A stretch of DNA of 64,000 bases, from positions 60,335 to 124,334 of the forward strand of contig PYIY01000012.1 of NCBI GenBank assembly GCA_003635195.1, in the 5' to 3' direction. This DNA is from Candidatus Poribacteria bacterium. GTDB taxonomy: Bacteria; Poribacteria; WGA-4E; WGA-3G. How positions within the stretch are numbered: position 1 is the first letter of the stretch; each line of letters opens with the position of its first letter. A program made the position numbers and the translations under genes. Below, one piece after another: positions 42,720-50,763 of the stretch. The notes under the pieces are model-generated. The model was not told where the DNA came from, did no database searches, and saw nothing but the letters and a program-made list of their open reading frames with translations.

Positions 42720-43967
42720 TTAAGACGAGGTAACAGGGACTTTCAACCGAAAGCCCAAGGGCGGTGTCATTTTCATGGCTCGCTTATCCATGTCCGCCAC
42801 TACGGGGACACCGAAGTGTCCCAGATACTTTTGGCGTATGTTGATAGCTCCTACGCCGTCGCGGTGATATTTCAAACCGCAGGGGCAGGTATAGTTTCGG
42901 TTCGTAGGTTTCTTTCGATTGCCACACTTCGGGCAAGTTTGTGAGGTATACGATTCGTCAATGACTTTGACCTTCATACCTAACGCTTTTGCCTTGTAGG
43001 TTATCAACTCCGCAATCTTACCGAAAGCCCACTGGTGGAGTTTCTGGTTCGCACGTTTGCCATAGTTAATTGTGTTTCGGATACCTGTGAGATCTCCGAG
43101 TATGATCGTACCAATACCTTTCACTTGGCAGTATTTCACGAACTGCGTCGTCTGTTTGTGGAGCGCGTCTTTGATTTGGTTATCAATCTTTCGGATACGC
43201 TTCCACTTCCGTCGGGTAAGTCTCCACCAGCGTTTGGAATGGCGTTTACACCGACTTATCGTCTGGCTAAACTCGGCAAGCACCTTATTTCTATAGCGGT
43301 ATAGTGATCTGATATACCGTCCATTGTAGATATGTGTGTCTTGCCCGTCGTGAGAGACAATCGGGTGTATTTCACCTATATCAACGCCTACGACTTCTTC
43401 ACCTATTTCGGTTGTTTCAGTTTCATACTTGTACGAAAAGTGAAGTGTCCATTGCCCATGGTTATAGCACAAATCAATCGTTGTGATATGCGCTGCTCTC
43501 GTCATATCAAAGTTTTTTGGCAAAGGTATATCTATTTTCGGTTGACCTTCTGCCATTGAGAGTTGAACACGTCGGTTTCCGCAAAGACTGCTTTCAACGA
43601 AGGTGATAGCAGACTTTTTCCAACGGGTCGTCATATAGTTTTGTCTTTTGTTAGGGGGTTTGGGTTTCTGAATGCCACCGCTCTTTTTCAGAGCAGAGTA
43701 GGATTTCCAAGACTTAAAATAGCGTTGCACAACGGCTTGTCGGCTTTGGGAATGCAAGAGTGGATCGGAGAGTTGCTTGTCTATCCAGCCCGCACAATCC
43801 TTACCAAAATAGAAGTCTCTATGAGCGTGAGGATACCCGCGTTGATATTGGTAGAAATCCATGAGCGTGAGGCAACCGTTCCAAAGGTCAGCAGAAGCAG
43901 CATTGACTTCGGGAAATATCGGTTGCGGTTCTATTTTGAGTATCTCGGTTCGGTAGAAATGTGGCAT
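42720..43967 (-). CDS. tnpB: TnpB-like RuvC nuclease of an IS200/IS605 element
   Basis: This 415-residue TnpB/OrfB has a helical N-terminus, RuvC-I VVGVDIGEIHP (Asp196), an Arg/Lys-rich helix (KRHSKRWWRLTRRKWKR), RuvC-II region GTIILGDLTGIRNT, the zinc ribbon CPKCGNRK...CPCG (Cys345, 348, 361, 363) and RuvC-III YHRDGVGAINI (Asp370). At RuvC-II the usual Glu is Gly291 followed by Asp292, a variant seen in some OrfB groups that may lower or alter cleavage. The start codon follows the tnpA stop with no gap. TnpB proteins are RNA-guided DNA nucleases that keep the IS at its site. Confidence 0.85.
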   Translation of the reverse strand: MPHFYRTEILKIEPQPIFPEVNAASADLWNGCLTLMDFYQYQRGYPHAHRDFYFGKDCAGWIDKQLSDPLLHSQSRQAVVQRYFKSWKSYSALKKSGGIQKPKPPNKRQNYMTTRWKKSAITFVESSLCGNRRVQLSMAEGQPKIDIPLPKNFDMTRAAHITTIDLCYNHGQWTLHFSYKYETETTEIGEEVVGVDIGEIHPIVSHDGQDTHIYNGRYIRSLYRYRNKVLAEFSQTISRCKRHSKRWWRLTRRKWKRIRKIDNQIKDALHKQTTQFVKYCQVKGIGTIILGDLTGIRNTINYGKRANQKLHQWAFGKIAELITYKAKALGMKVKVIDESYTSQTCPKCGNRKKPTNRNYTCPCGLKYHRDGVGAINIRQKYLGHFGVPVVADMDKRAMKMTPPLGFRLKVPVTSS

Positions 43968-44376
43968 CTATACGCCTTTTTGATCCTCAATATATTGCTT
44001 TAGCACTTCAAAGGTGACGTTTCCAGCACTGGCAACAAACTTTGAGCGCGTCCACAAACACGGCAATCTTCGCTTCAGTGATGGAAACTCACTACGAAGG
44101 ACTTTAGCAGTATAGCCTTTAATTTTACCTATGACACTTGTGGCTGAAACGGTAGGACTAATACTCGCAAGCAAGTGAACGGGGTCGGGCATACTTTCAA
44201 CTTCTCGGACAATATATTGATACGCCTCTTGTTGTTGAAAAATCAAGGCTTTCAAACGTTCTTGGATTTCGGGAGACAGAACGACGATATTTTCTACTCC
44301 AAATGATATGGTATTCACAAGCGTATGTCGTCGTTTGTGTTGTGCTATATTTGTGGTCATTGTTTGCTATATTCAT
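43968..44376 (-). pseudogene. tnpA: IS200/IS605 TnpA (Y1 HUH transposase), frameshifted and HUH-mutated
   Basis: The N-terminus is in one frame (starting near 44376: TTTYACEYHIIWSRKYRRSV, the usual TnpA strand) and the rest in another (LSPEIQERLKAL through VEDQ-like IEDQKGV). A frameshift near 44282 joins them. The catalytic HUH motif is PVH (MPDPVHLL) where active enzymes have HVH, from one CAC-to-CCC change. The Tyr in KQYIEDQ is kept. Without both His the metal site is lost, so the element is not self-mobile now. Confidence 0.75.
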
Positions 44377-44473
44377 ACGCCTAAAATTATACCGCAAAGA
44401 TTATATTTTGGCAAGTCGATTAGCAAAAAATGTTAGATTTTGGATATATCATGACAATTAGCCACTACTACAT

Positions 44474-44493
44474 CCCAAACCTAAAGGATTGGG
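44474..44493 (-). mobile_element. tnpA-side end hairpin of the IS200/IS605-type element
   Basis: CCCAAACC-TAAA-GGATTGGG, flanked by CTAC and GTAG. Together with 42665-42685 it delimits a roughly 1.83-kb element. It differs from 38039-38058 at one position. Confidence 0.55.
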
Positions 44494-44522
44494 AAACCTT
44501 GTAGCGGAGGATTTGGTAAATG

Positions 44523-44558
44523 GTTGTCAGTTATCGGTTGTCAGTTGTCAGTTAAGAG
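44523..44558 (+). repeat. 36-bp dispersed repeat (GTTGTCAGT type)
   Basis: Second copy of the repeat at 35735-35770, ending in CAGTTAAGAG. It lies just outside the IS end. Confidence 0.6.
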
Positions 44559-44595
44559 ACTTTGATTAGAACTTACGCATACTTGATGAAATGTT

Positions 44596-44656
44596 GTTCG
44601 TAGTAGTGCGGTTTGCCGCACGTTCCAAACGGGCAATGAATTGCCCTACTACGAAC
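44596..44656. repeat. cruciform element: three-way-junction palindrome
   Basis: An outer 11-bp stem GTTCGTAGTAG/CTACTACGAAC (44596-44606, 44646-44656) encloses two perfect hairpins, TGCGG-TTTG-CCGCA (44607-44620) and GGGCAAT-GA-ATTGCCC (44631-44646, sharing one base with the outer arm). It sits 6 bp after the stop codon of the T5orf172 gene and may act as its transcript end. Confidence 0.6.
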
Positions 44657-44662
44657 CGCCCC

Positions 44663-45703
44663 TCAACTCAGGGGTGACGAAGCCCTGTCATGAGAACTTT
44701 CTCCAATGAAGTTGTAAATTTCTTCGACTTCACTCGGGGAAGTCAGAAACCATTCCCTGCCGGGTGCTTCCTCTATGTGTTTCCCTCGGATTTTCAGAAT
44801 ATCGTGTATGATGTCTTCAATCTTTTTGGGTCTATCAGTTTTGATATGGAGACCGATCATGGGTCTTTCTGGAAGTCCAGTAGCCTGAGATCTTATTCTT
44901 CCATCCGCTTCATTGTGTATAGTCTTACCAATCTTGCACGCCCAAACCTGTTCACCCTTGGATTCTGCACTCTCTCGATACTGTGGGTAATAGTATAGGT
45001 AGACTGAACTCTTACCGGAGCCGATAGTCCTTTCAGGATCTAAATCAGAATTCGGGATCATATTTTTACGACGGGGTGTCAAACTGTCTTTCAGCTCGCT
45101 TAAATCTATGCCATGCTTCTCAGCGACAGAGTTGATTAGTTCCGCGGTGGTGTCCTCACTTAATCGCATGATTTTGCCCAACTTTGCGGGTATATTTCGT
45201 CCATAGCTCCTAACCCACTTGTTGAACTTATCGGCATCTCGTGCCTTAAACATTAGATCTTCGACATGCTGTTTATAGCTATCCCTGCTGGCGACCTTTT
45301 CAATCTCATCAGCACTAAGTCCAGTTCTACGTACCAACTCCTCACCTGTACGGGTTGAACTCAATGACCGATACCAGCACAAGCGTGCAAGTCCGCGATC
45401 AGAAGTATCACTGTTAACATCAAGCTCAACTTGCAAATAACCTCTTGCCCAGGCAGTCGAGGCTATTACTTGCTCTATCGGTGTGTTTGGTGCTTCGGAA
45501 AACTTCTCTAGGTCTTTAGCAACTTCTTCAGCCCATTTTTTGCGAAAGAAAGGGGGGTGAATAGGAAGGTCACAAACCTTTTCTTCTGTTTCTCCGGTCT
45601 TACGCTTAAGATGCACTTCAATCCGTTTAGCTGCAGTGATTACTAATACCGACTGTATTTCTGATACATCGGCAATGTCGTTTCCTTGGAATACAACTTT
45701 CAT
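44663..45703 (-). CDS. T5orf172/GIY-YIG-superfamily domain protein
   Basis: In this 346-residue protein the C-terminal about 110 residues match the T5orf172 type of GIY-YIG fold: SSVYLYYYPQY, VWACKIGKTIHNEADGRIRSQ, GLHIKTDRPKKIEDIIHDIL and GREWFLTSPSEVEEIYNF (with the Tyr, Lys-Ile-Gly, Arg and Glu of the family). The N-terminal about 215 residues are an unrecognised, mostly helical region starting with a beta-rich unit (VLVITAAKRIEVHLKRK). T5orf172 proteins occur in phages and accessory regions, often as nucleases or DNA-modification partners. ATG 45703 is preceded by AAAAGAAGAAAA. It is flanked by repeat elements on both sides, which suggests acquired DNA. Confidence 0.7.
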   Translation of the reverse strand: MKVVFQGNDIADVSEIQSVLVITAAKRIEVHLKRKTGETEEKVCDLPIHPPFFRKKWAEEVAKDLEKFSEAPNTPIEQVIASTAWARGYLQVELDVNSDTSDRGLARLCWYRSLSSTRTGEELVRRTGLSADEIEKVASRDSYKQHVEDLMFKARDADKFNKWVRSYGRNIPAKLGKIMRLSEDTTAELINSVAEKHGIDLSELKDSLTPRRKNMIPNSDLDPERTIGSGKSSVYLYYYPQYRESAESKGEQVWACKIGKTIHNEADGRIRSQATGLPERPMIGLHIKTDRPKKIEDIIHDILKIRGKHIEEAPGREWFLTSPSEVEEIYNFIGESSHDRASSPLS

Positions 45704-45731
45704 TTTTCTTCTTTTTAGATCAGTTCATTAT

Positions 45732-45964
45732 GTAGGTTGGGTTGAACGGGAACCTACTAAAAATCAAACAGAGAAAATAGATTTCAAGTTCATCTATAAA
45801 CCCGAAATTATCAAATGACGAGTGAAACCCAACATATTTGGACACCAATAACGTTTGAGGTGTTGGGTTTCGTTATATCTATTCCGGGCAAAGGGGCATT
45901 GAAAATCGGCATTCTCATTTTTAAATAAGATGCGCCTGAGGCTTCACCGCTCTACCCAACCTAC
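45732..45964. mobile_element. MITE-like element with GTAGGTTGGGT inverted ends
   Basis: GTAGGTTGGGT (45732-45742) and ACCCAACCTAC (45954-45964) are perfect inverted repeats about 233 bp apart, extended by similar flanks (TGTAGG.../...CTACGT). Inside, GAAACCCAACA (45824-45834) and TGTTGGGTTTC (45861-45871) form a second perfect 11-bp pair. There is no convincing coding sequence. It fills the gap between two minus-strand genes. Confidence 0.6.
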
Positions 45965-45998
45965 GTCTACACTTAGATTTTATTATCAGATTCGCGTT

Positions 45999-46964
45999 TC
46001 ACTCATAGTCAAAGACGATCTTAATCGCCTCGTCTTTTTTGTTCAGTGCCATTTCAAAGCCGAGTTGTGCTTCTGTAAAAGGTAGATGGTGCGTAATAAT
46101 CGGTGACACATCTAAGCGACCTTGGGCAATCATATCCATCGCCAACGGGAAGTCGTTCGGTGCGTCCGGTCCGACGGAACCGATGAAGCGGAGATTTTTT
46201 CTAAAGAAATCAGCGAAATGGAAATCGTAGATTTGATCGTCAGGCACCCCGAAGGCGAGGAGCGTCCCTTCGCGTTTTAAGAGTTCAAGACACTGGTTGA
46301 TGGTTTCTGTTTGGTGGCCGACGACTTCGACAACCAAATCTGCCATCCTGCCTTCCGTAATTTCTTCGATGACAGCGACAGGGTCTTCCTTAGCGGTGTT
46401 AATCGTATGTGTTGCACGCATCTTTTTTGACACTGTGAGTCGGAAATCGACCAGATCAGTCGTAATTACCGTCTTCGCGCCGAGGTTGCTCAACATGTGT
46501 GTAAAGAGCAATCCCATCGGTCCCTGTCCAATAACGACGGTATCAAGATTAAGTAGGTTCGGCAGTTTCCGACACGCCCAAACTACGGTTCCAAGCGGTT
46601 GAGACATCAGGATGCAGTCTTTACGTGGGAAGTCTGTCAACAGCATCGTGACGCTTTCATCCGACAGGAAGTATTCTGAGAGTCCACCGACGTGGCGTGG
46701 TAACGCGAGTACCTCATCTCCTATCTTGAATCTATCTGATTTGCTGTCTGTGACAACGCCAATGGTTTCGTGGATCGAAAGCCCCGGTCCAAGTGGATAA
46801 CTTTCTGCTGGATGTTCAAGGACGAACGATGGCATATCGGTTCCGCAGATGGCACTATGGACGGTTTTAATCATCACTGTTCCATCGGGATGGTCGGCGA
46901 GGTTCGGTTGTTCTATATCAATAATTTCGATCTGGCGTGGCGCAACAATTTGCCCAACTTTCAT
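45999..46964 (-). CDS. zinc-type medium-chain alcohol/sugar dehydrogenase
   Basis: This 321-residue MDR-family protein has HSAICGTDMPSF (catalytic zinc Cys), LSIHETIGVV (GHE motif with Ile for Gly), FKIGDEVLALP, then the Rossmann part VVIGQGPMGLLFTHMLSNLG with the VITTDLVDFR acidic residue preferring NAD. The structural-zinc four-Cys loop is absent, so it belongs with sorbitol/threonine-dehydrogenase-like members lacking that site. The spacer AATTAAAAA before ATG 46964 is preceded by AGGAGG and, 3 nt further upstream, by the conserved-loop hairpin at 46988-47012. The substrate is probably a polyol or sugar by family, unproven. Confidence 0.86.
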   Translation of the reverse strand: MKVGQIVAPRQIEIIDIEQPNLADHPDGTVMIKTVHSAICGTDMPSFVLEHPAESYPLGPGLSIHETIGVVTDSKSDRFKIGDEVLALPRHVGGLSEYFLSDESVTMLLTDFPRKDCILMSQPLGTVVWACRKLPNLLNLDTVVIGQGPMGLLFTHMLSNLGAKTVITTDLVDFRLTVSKKMRATHTINTAKEDPVAVIEEITEGRMADLVVEVVGHQTETINQCLELLKREGTLLAFGVPDDQIYDFHFADFFRKNLRFIGSVGPDAPNDFPLAMDMIAQGRLDVSPIITHHLPFTEAQLGFEMALNKKDEAIKIVFDYE

Positions 46965-46987
46965 TTTTTAATTTATCGCCTCCTGAA

Positions 46988-47012
46988 CTGCCCTCCACTT
47001 CGTTTCGGGCAG
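46988..47012 (-). promoter_or_regulatory. conserved-loop hairpin directly before a Shine-Dalgarno
   Basis: On the minus strand CTGCCC-GAAACGAAGTGGA-GGGCAG: a 6-bp stem and 13-nt loop, then TTC and AGGAGG. The stem differs from the copy at 54707-54731 by a compensated C-G/T-A pair. Confidence 0.6.
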
Positions 47013-47057
47013 GTTTTTGGTTAATTTCAGACTAAGTTTGGGACTTCTACGATTCTT

Positions 47058-48053
47058 TCAAATACTTAATAACGCTTTCAAAACGTGTTGATGGATTTTT
47101 CCGTTGGTTGCGACAATGCCGCGATTCTCATGCATCCGTTTGCCTGTCAAGAAGTTAAGGGGTGCGCCGTTCGCGTCTGTGACTGTACCGCCTGCTTCCT
47201 CAACTACAATCATCCCGGCGGCGTGGTCCCAAATACATTCTCGGTAATCTGGAAAAGCTGGATTCGGAAGACGGATGTAAAGGGACGCTTCACCGCGCGA
47301 AACAATACCGTATTTCGCTTGACTGTCTATTTGGACGGGTGATTCTGTAATCCCGAGTGCATTCGCAATCTTGGCGTGTGCGTTGCTGTCGCCATGTGTC
47401 GACTCGAAACTCTCTGCGAAACGATGTACCGCCTTTGATACGTGGACTTGTTCTAAAGATTCACCCGTTTTGGTGTAGAGCTGTGTGCCTTCGCCGCGAA
47501 TTGCGACAAAGAGACACCCGCGCTCAGGTGCTGGAGCGTCCAGTCGATAGGGCAGATTCGGACACCCCAAAACACCGAGTTGAACGACACCATCAACAAT
47601 GTAAGCTAAGGCAATTGCGTACTGATCACGACGCAGAAAACCTTTCGTGCCGTCAATCGGATCAAGCGTCCAGAAGTTTGATCCGACTTCACCACTCCCC
47701 CTGTTGATCCATTCGCAAACGGTTTCTGCTGAAGGCGATGTGTCATCGCAAAAACGGCTCACGTAGTCTGTAACGCGTTCCAAGAGCGACGCGTTCTCTT
47801 TGAGTGCCTGCGCGTCTTCCTCTGCGACAATAGGATCATCAGGAAAAGCATCACCAATCGCCTGACATATCAGTGCCTGCGATCCGAAGTCGGCGAGGGT
47901 TACAGGGCTTCGGTCTGCCTTTTGAATAGCATCTGTTGACACCATCTCGGCTTGTACCTGTTCACAGAGTTGTATCGCTTTTAGTACAGCATCAATGGCT
48001 ATTTGTTTTTTTATCTTACCTTGCGGTTCGGTTAGGTGGGTTTGAGATTTCAA
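47058..48053 (-). CDS. 3'(2'),5'-bisphosphate nucleotidase-like (inositol-monophosphatase superfamily)
   Basis: This 331-residue protein has the lithium-sensitive phosphatase motifs in order: SPVTLADFGSQALI, IVAEEDAQAL (metal Glu), WTLDPIDGTKGFLRRDQYAIALA (DPIDGT plus the KGFLR typical of HAL2/CysQ rather than inositol phosphatase) and WDHAAGMIVVEEAGGTVTD. It probably removes phosphate from PAP produced in sulfur metabolism. The open frame starts with TTG at 48053 (GGAGAG 7 nt upstream). Oddly, the conserved leader ACCGAACCGCAAGG lies in frame just inside this start (about 48017-48035), with no ATG after it until Met37. The true start is therefore uncertain. Confidence 0.82.
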   Translation of the reverse strand: MKSQTHLTEPQGKIKKQIAIDAVLKAIQLCEQVQAEMVSTDAIQKADRSPVTLADFGSQALICQAIGDAFPDDPIVAEEDAQALKENASLLERVTDYVSRFCDDTSPSAETVCEWINRGSGEVGSNFWTLDPIDGTKGFLRRDQYAIALAYIVDGVVQLGVLGCPNLPYRLDAPAPERGCLFVAIRGEGTQLYTKTGESLEQVHVSKAVHRFAESFESTHGDSNAHAKIANALGITESPVQIDSQAKYGIVSRGEASLYIRLPNPAFPDYRECIWDHAAGMIVVEEAGGTVTDANGAPLNFLTGKRMHENRGIVATNGKIHQHVLKALLSI

Positions 48054-48140
48054 GTGTTCTCTCCGTATATCCGCATGCGCCGTTGTTGCATGCTGCGTTT
48101 TCGTTTTTTATCTTACCTTGCGATAGGGCTGACTGCTATT

Positions 48141-48728
48141 TCAGCGTCTATTAAATTTATTCATTGTTGTCAGAATGTCGTTTCTGACAAGGGTTTCAAG
48201 GGCATCAACGGCGCGATTAACAGTATGTGCCATCTCGATTTCTTCATCTTCCGCAAACTCGGTGAGGACGTAATCGATTAAATCACCAACAGGTTCACCG
48301 ATGCCGATGCGCAAGCGCGGAAATTCTGTGGTGCCTAAGTGATGAATGATGGATTTCATCCCCTTTTGTCCCCCGTCGCTGCCTTTTCGCCGCATCCGGA
48401 GTGCCCCGATGTCTAAATGAACATCGTCGTAAACAATGCAGAGTTCAGGCAGTGGGATCTCAAACCGTCTGACGAGTGCGGCGACAGCAGCCCCACTGTT
48501 ATTCATATATGTCATCGGTTTAGCGAGGATGATAGACGCGTTGTGCCATGTTGTCTGTATAACAAGCGAATTGCAAACTGATGTGTGGGTGGGTCGAGGT
48601 TCGGCATCTCGTTGACGGAATTCTTCATAGAGCGCGTCAATCACGCGAAAACCGATGTTATGTTTTGTATGCTCGTAACGCGTCCCTGGATTACCGAGTC
48701 CGACAATGAGTTTTACTTTTTTGTCCAT
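48141..48728 (-). CDS. pth: peptidyl-tRNA hydrolase
   Basis: This 195-residue protein has all Pth signatures: KLIVGLGNPGTRYEHTKHNIGF (Asn and catalytic His22-type residue), ILAKPMTYMNNSG (substrate Asn), CIVYDDVHLDIGALRMRRKGSDGGQKGMKSI (catalytic Asp) and FPRLRIGIGEP. It recycles peptidyl-tRNA released from stalled ribosomes in the cytosol. It lies downstream of rplY in the same orientation, with a GerMN and an amidase gene between them; the rplY-pth pairing is common in bacteria. A leader-like CGCAAGGTAAGATAAAAAA lies between pth and the nucleotidase gene. Confidence 0.93.
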   Translation of the reverse strand: MDKKVKLIVGLGNPGTRYEHTKHNIGFRVIDALYEEFRQRDAEPRPTHTSVCNSLVIQTTWHNASIILAKPMTYMNNSGAAVAALVRRFEIPLPELCIVYDDVHLDIGALRMRRKGSDGGQKGMKSIIHHLGTTEFPRLRIGIGEPVGDLIDYVLTEFAEDEEIEMAHTVNRAVDALETLVRNDILTTMNKFNRR

Positions 48729-48757
48729 GTTGAGTCCGGTTCGTGTATTATGTTGTT

Positions 48758-49519
48758 TTACTGGGGAAGGCGTAAAGGTTGCGAGAGGTTGAGGTGTCCC
48801 GCGATTGTTTTCACTTCCTCGCCATCAATTAAAATCTGAACCTGTTTAATGTCATCAGGGAATGCGTCGAAGACAGTTTTGAGAATTGCTGTGACCGTCA
48901 GAAATTCTGCTGTTGTGCCGCCAATATGTCCATCGGTAAGATGACTTGAGAAGTCCAAGTACGCGGTCTGTTGACTGTCAATGTAGACTTCATTGAGTTC
49001 CGTTCCGCGGGGGATCGTGTTTCTAAAATTAGGCGGTGTTTCCTGAATGAGTGCTCTGATCACCTGACGCAAGCGGAGTGTAAGTTCTCTGTGAAGTCGC
49101 CGTTCGGTTTTAATGGGGACGAGTGTAAGCGTGGTAGCATCAAGCAGAAATAGATTGACCTCTTGTGGTTCCGGTGGCGTATCTGAAGGGTTAGCGGTAG
49201 CCGGTGGCAGCGGCGGTGCAATTGGCACCACCACCTGCTTTGACCTTTCAATGAGCAGCAGTGTCACACCGAGGCAGATGAGGACCGCAATGAAGGTTAT
49301 TCCCCAGACGACTAAGAGTCTCGAAAATCCGGCATTGTTAAATAGTTGTCGGTTGTCGGTTTGCCTCGCAGTGAGAGTTGTTCGGTTAAGAGGCAAACGC
49401 TGATAATAAAGTTTTTCTCTTAACTGATAACCGAAAGGTTTTTCGCAGAAAAACCGAACTGAAAACCGATAACCATTTGTTCTTTGAGGCGTATTCGTTG
49501 CTGCCTGATCGTCTATCAT
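48758..49519 (-). CDS. GerMN-domain membrane protein
   Basis: This 253-residue protein has an N-terminal cytosolic stretch, one transmembrane helix (LLVVWGITFIAVLICLGVTLLL, about residues 68-89), a Pro-rich linker, and a C-terminal GerMN domain (EVNLFLLDATTLTLVPIKTE, IRALIQETP, TELNEVYIDSQQTAYLDFSS, ILKTVFDAFPDDIKQVQILIDGEE). GerMN domains occur in spore and cell-wall proteins and often accompany amidases, as here. Residues about 16-60 (GYRFSVRFFCEKPFGYQLRE...) are encoded by a dispersed repeat that seems to have been inserted in frame (49331-49478). Confidence 0.82.
   Translation of the reverse strand: MIDDQAATNTPQRTNGYRFSVRFFCEKPFGYQLREKLYYQRLPLNRTTLTARQTDNRQLFNNAGFSRLLVVWGITFIAVLICLGVTLLLIERSKQVVVPIAPPLPPATANPSDTPPEPQEVNLFLLDATTLTLVPIKTERRLHRELTLRLRQVIRALIQETPPNFRNTIPRGTELNEVYIDSQQTAYLDFSSHLTDGHIGGTTAEFLTVTAILKTVFDAFPDDIKQVQILIDGEEVKTIAGHLNLSQPLRLPQ
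49331..49478 (-). repeat. dispersed repeat mosaic inside the GerMN gene
   Basis: It contains GTTGTCGGTTGTCGGTTTGC, GTTTGCCTC/GAGGCAAAC arms, CTCTTAACTGATAACC and the perfect hairpin GGTTTTTC-GCA-GAAAAACC. Its units match the repeats at 35735 and 44523. The interval keeps the reading frame open. Confidence 0.55.
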
Positions 49520-49560
49520 ACTTCTTCTTGTCGTAAACCGGTTGGTGTTCTACTATTCTA

Positions 49561-50763
49561 TTACTGTTGCAGGATCTGCTGGTTAACAGAAGATATGTAT
49601 CGTTGGAGCGCGCGGATAATGGCTTGTGAAACGCTTTCGATGTACTCAGTATTAGAAAGTTTTTCTAAATCTTCGACGTTGGAAAGGTAGCCAAGTTCTA
49701 AAACGACAGCTGGCATATAGGCTTCAGATAACGCAATGAGTGGAAGGTCGATAATCTGAACTGGGGTTTCTGTTAGAAAGTTTAGTTCTGTTTGTAGCGC
49801 GCGTGCGAAGTCATGACTCTGCTTTAAAAAATTAACTTGCGTGAGAATTTTTAAGCCTTGCCCTGTAAGCGCTGGCTTAGTGGTACTTGGAAAACGGATT
49901 TGTCCTTTGGGGTTGTTGAGATAGATCCGAATCCCTTTTTCGTGCGGTGAGAAGGAAGCGTTACAATGTAAACTCAAGAAGAGTCGTCCTCGGTTCTGCT
50001 TAGCGATCTGAATGCGCTCAAACTGTGTTCTTTTCATGTCTGTCTCGCGGGTGAGATAAACCTGCATGCCTTGCTGTTTAATCATCCGTTGAAGTTGTTT
50101 TGCGACTTTAAGGACGATGTGCTTCTCAAGGATCCCGGTACTGCCTTCGGATCCTTGGTCGTCTCCACCGTGTCCGGGATCAACAATAACTGCCAAATTC
50201 TGAGTGTTATCTGTCTCCACGGGGGTCCAAGTGCTTTTCGGTCTTATCTGTAGTCTATTCAAGTTGGAGTTGTAGATGACATCAACATCGTTGAGAATTG
50301 GTAGGAGTTGCTTAAAAAAACTGATGGGGAGCATGGGGCGCTGAGCAATCAGTATAGGCGGTGTAGAAAGCGTAAGCGTAAGGGTCTGTCCACCGGAATC
50401 GATACTAACTGTGGATTTACCCATTTGCAAGCGGATTTCCTTACCTCTGGTTTTAAGGGTGAGTCGCTTTCGAGGATGGTTATATTGATGGGTCGTTGCG
50501 GGATCGATGACCTGTTTCATCGCGTCAACGGGGAGATAGACCTGCTTTTCTTGGTGTTGTGCAGGCACTTCCGCAATGGTTTTCCCATCTGCGTCAATGA
50601 AACGGACAGAAGGGTCTTGTGCGATGCTACTCAGCGTAGCAGCAAAAACAAGGATGCCTAAGGAAAGCACGCCAATTTTGAGAGGGACAACGTACTTATT
50701 GACGAACTTTCCTTGTGCTTTCTTGATATAAGCAGTGTTATTCGTCCTCGTCGTCGTCGTCAC
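49561..50763 (-). CDS. N-acetylmuramoyl-L-alanine amidase (Amidase_3) with N-terminal copper-amine-oxidase-like domain
   Basis: About 400 residues: a hydrophobic export segment (IGVLSLGILVFAATLSSIAQ), a beta-domain of the copper-amine-oxidase-N/AMIN-like kind (VYLPVDAMKQVIDPATT, LTLKTRGKEIRLQMG, RPMLPISFFKQLL), and an Amidase_3 domain with zinc ligands in LAVIVDPGHGGDDQGSEG (His) and ILEKHIVLKVAKQL (Glu). LSLHCNASF (His) and a catalytic Glu in AVVLELGYLSN follow. It cleaves peptide stems from peptidoglycan outside the cytoplasm. The start is unclear: the frame is open upstream into rplY, where it reads a Lys-rich shadow of L25's acidic tail. GTG 50763 is used here; GTG 50670 would leave almost only the signal core. 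Confidence 0.82.
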   Translation of the reverse strand: MTTTTRTNNTAYIKKAQGKFVNKYVVPLKIGVLSLGILVFAATLSSIAQDPSVRFIDADGKTIAEVPAQHQEKQVYLPVDAMKQVIDPATTHQYNHPRKRLTLKTRGKEIRLQMGKSTVSIDSGGQTLTLTLSTPPILIAQRPMLPISFFKQLLPILNDVDVIYNSNLNRLQIRPKSTWTPVETDNTQNLAVIVDPGHGGDDQGSEGSTGILEKHIVLKVAKQLQRMIKQQGMQVYLTRETDMKRTQFERIQIAKQNRGRLFLSLHCNASFSPHEKGIRIYLNNPKGQIRFPSTTKPALTGQGLKILTQVNFLKQSHDFARALQTELNFLTETPVQIIDLPLIALSEAYMPAVVLELGYLSNVEDLEKLSNTEYIESVSQAIIRALQRYISSVNQQILQQ

